This document shows positions 42,783 to 42,871 of a DNA stretch of 42,871 nt, in pieces; position 1 is the first letter of the stretch, and every line of letters begins with the position of its first letter. Below the pieces are notes generated by a model. That model searched no databases. It had not been told where the DNA came from and saw nothing but the letters and a program-made list of their open reading frames with translations. This stretch comes from Phycisphaeraceae bacterium (GTDB lineage: Bacteria; Planctomycetota; Phycisphaerae; Phycisphaerales; Phycisphaeraceae). The DNA lies in assembly GCA_002704825.1 (NCBI GenBank), contig PAIY01000042.1, forward strand, positions 1 to 42,871, written 5' to 3'. The position numbers and the translations under genes were made by a program.

Positions 42783-42871
42783 TTCGTCATTCCCGCGCAG
42801 GCGGGAATCCAGTGGCATTCTGTTGACGCTTGCAAGTTCCACTGGACTCCCGCCTGCGCGGGAGTGACGAG
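42783..42871. repeat. Inverted pair of REP-like repeats, may continue past the right edge
   Basis: The left arm (42783-42815, core TCATTCCCGCGCAGGCGGGA) is repeated in inverted orientation at 42839-42871 with a few mismatches, separated by about 23 bp. Each arm itself contains a GC-rich palindrome (CCCGCgcaGGCGGG). This is the layout of a BIME-like or MITE-like element. Whether it continues beyond the window cannot be seen. Confidence 0.75.

Overview
The window looks like chromosomal DNA of a planctomycete, most likely a marine member of class Phycisphaerae. This is inferred from family signatures, not from a database search. The signatures are a large surface protein whose N-terminus carries the planctomycete-type motif EPLEDRMLLSA, a pseudopilin-like protein of the H-X-DG type beside a polysaccharide gene, zinc ribbons of the form CPxCGYNLxG...CPECG, and an unusually large SecA. 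No rRNA, tRNA, CRISPR array, complete insertion sequence or prophage was seen.

Layout, left to right. 1-4.5 kb is a glycan locus: a ROK regulator cut by the left edge faces a two-gene operon of a GH29 alpha-L-fucosidase and a beta-helix protein. 4.5-7.3 kb (minus) is an AlgI-type MBOAT acyltransferase with an overlapping SGNH/AlgJ-like partner, suggesting O-acylation of an exported polysaccharide. 7.4-10.2 kb holds a cysteine-less carboxymuconolactone-decarboxylase-like protein, a degenerate HD-GYP protein and elongation factor P. 10.2-13.6 kb (minus) is a secreted LamG plus GH110-like beta-helix protein followed by a pseudopilin, with a perfect 16-bp GntR-like palindrome in front. 13.8-16.6 kb has a SAM methyltransferase and then, on the minus strand, btaA-btaB for betaine lipid (DGTS) synthesis. 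16.8-17.8 kb has two small zinc-ribbon proteins.

18.1-22.5 kb encodes a 1474-aa surface protein combining a cyclophilin domain, Ig/SdrD-like domains, a beta-propeller and a dockerin-like end. 22.6-23.3 kb is a divergent pair: a CxxC thioredoxin-fold protein and an HxlR regulator. 23.4-28.4 kb contains a small secreted protein, secA and a His-rich membrane protein. SecA (1372 aa) is the most unusual housekeeping gene, because its helical scaffold region contains five tandem W-centred modules where E. coli SecA appears to have one.

28.4-40.2 kb (minus) is the best candidate for an undescribed system. It holds a signal-peptide HlyD adaptor, a GAF-GAF-TM-HlyD protein with a chitin-binding-like insertion, and a PqqD-M50 peptidase-HlyD fusion. 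These are followed by a 2119-aa polytopic membrane protein with an internal zinc ribbon. The three HlyD-type proteins probably act together in export or envelope processing; no ABC transporter, RND pump or TolC is in the window. 40.3-42.7 kb (plus) carries a GH88 unsaturated glucuronyl hydrolase and an SDR oxidoreductase, and the right edge is dispersed-repeat DNA. The polysaccharide genes (GH29, GH110-like, GH88) fit a bacterium degrading complex, probably algal or animal-type, glycans.
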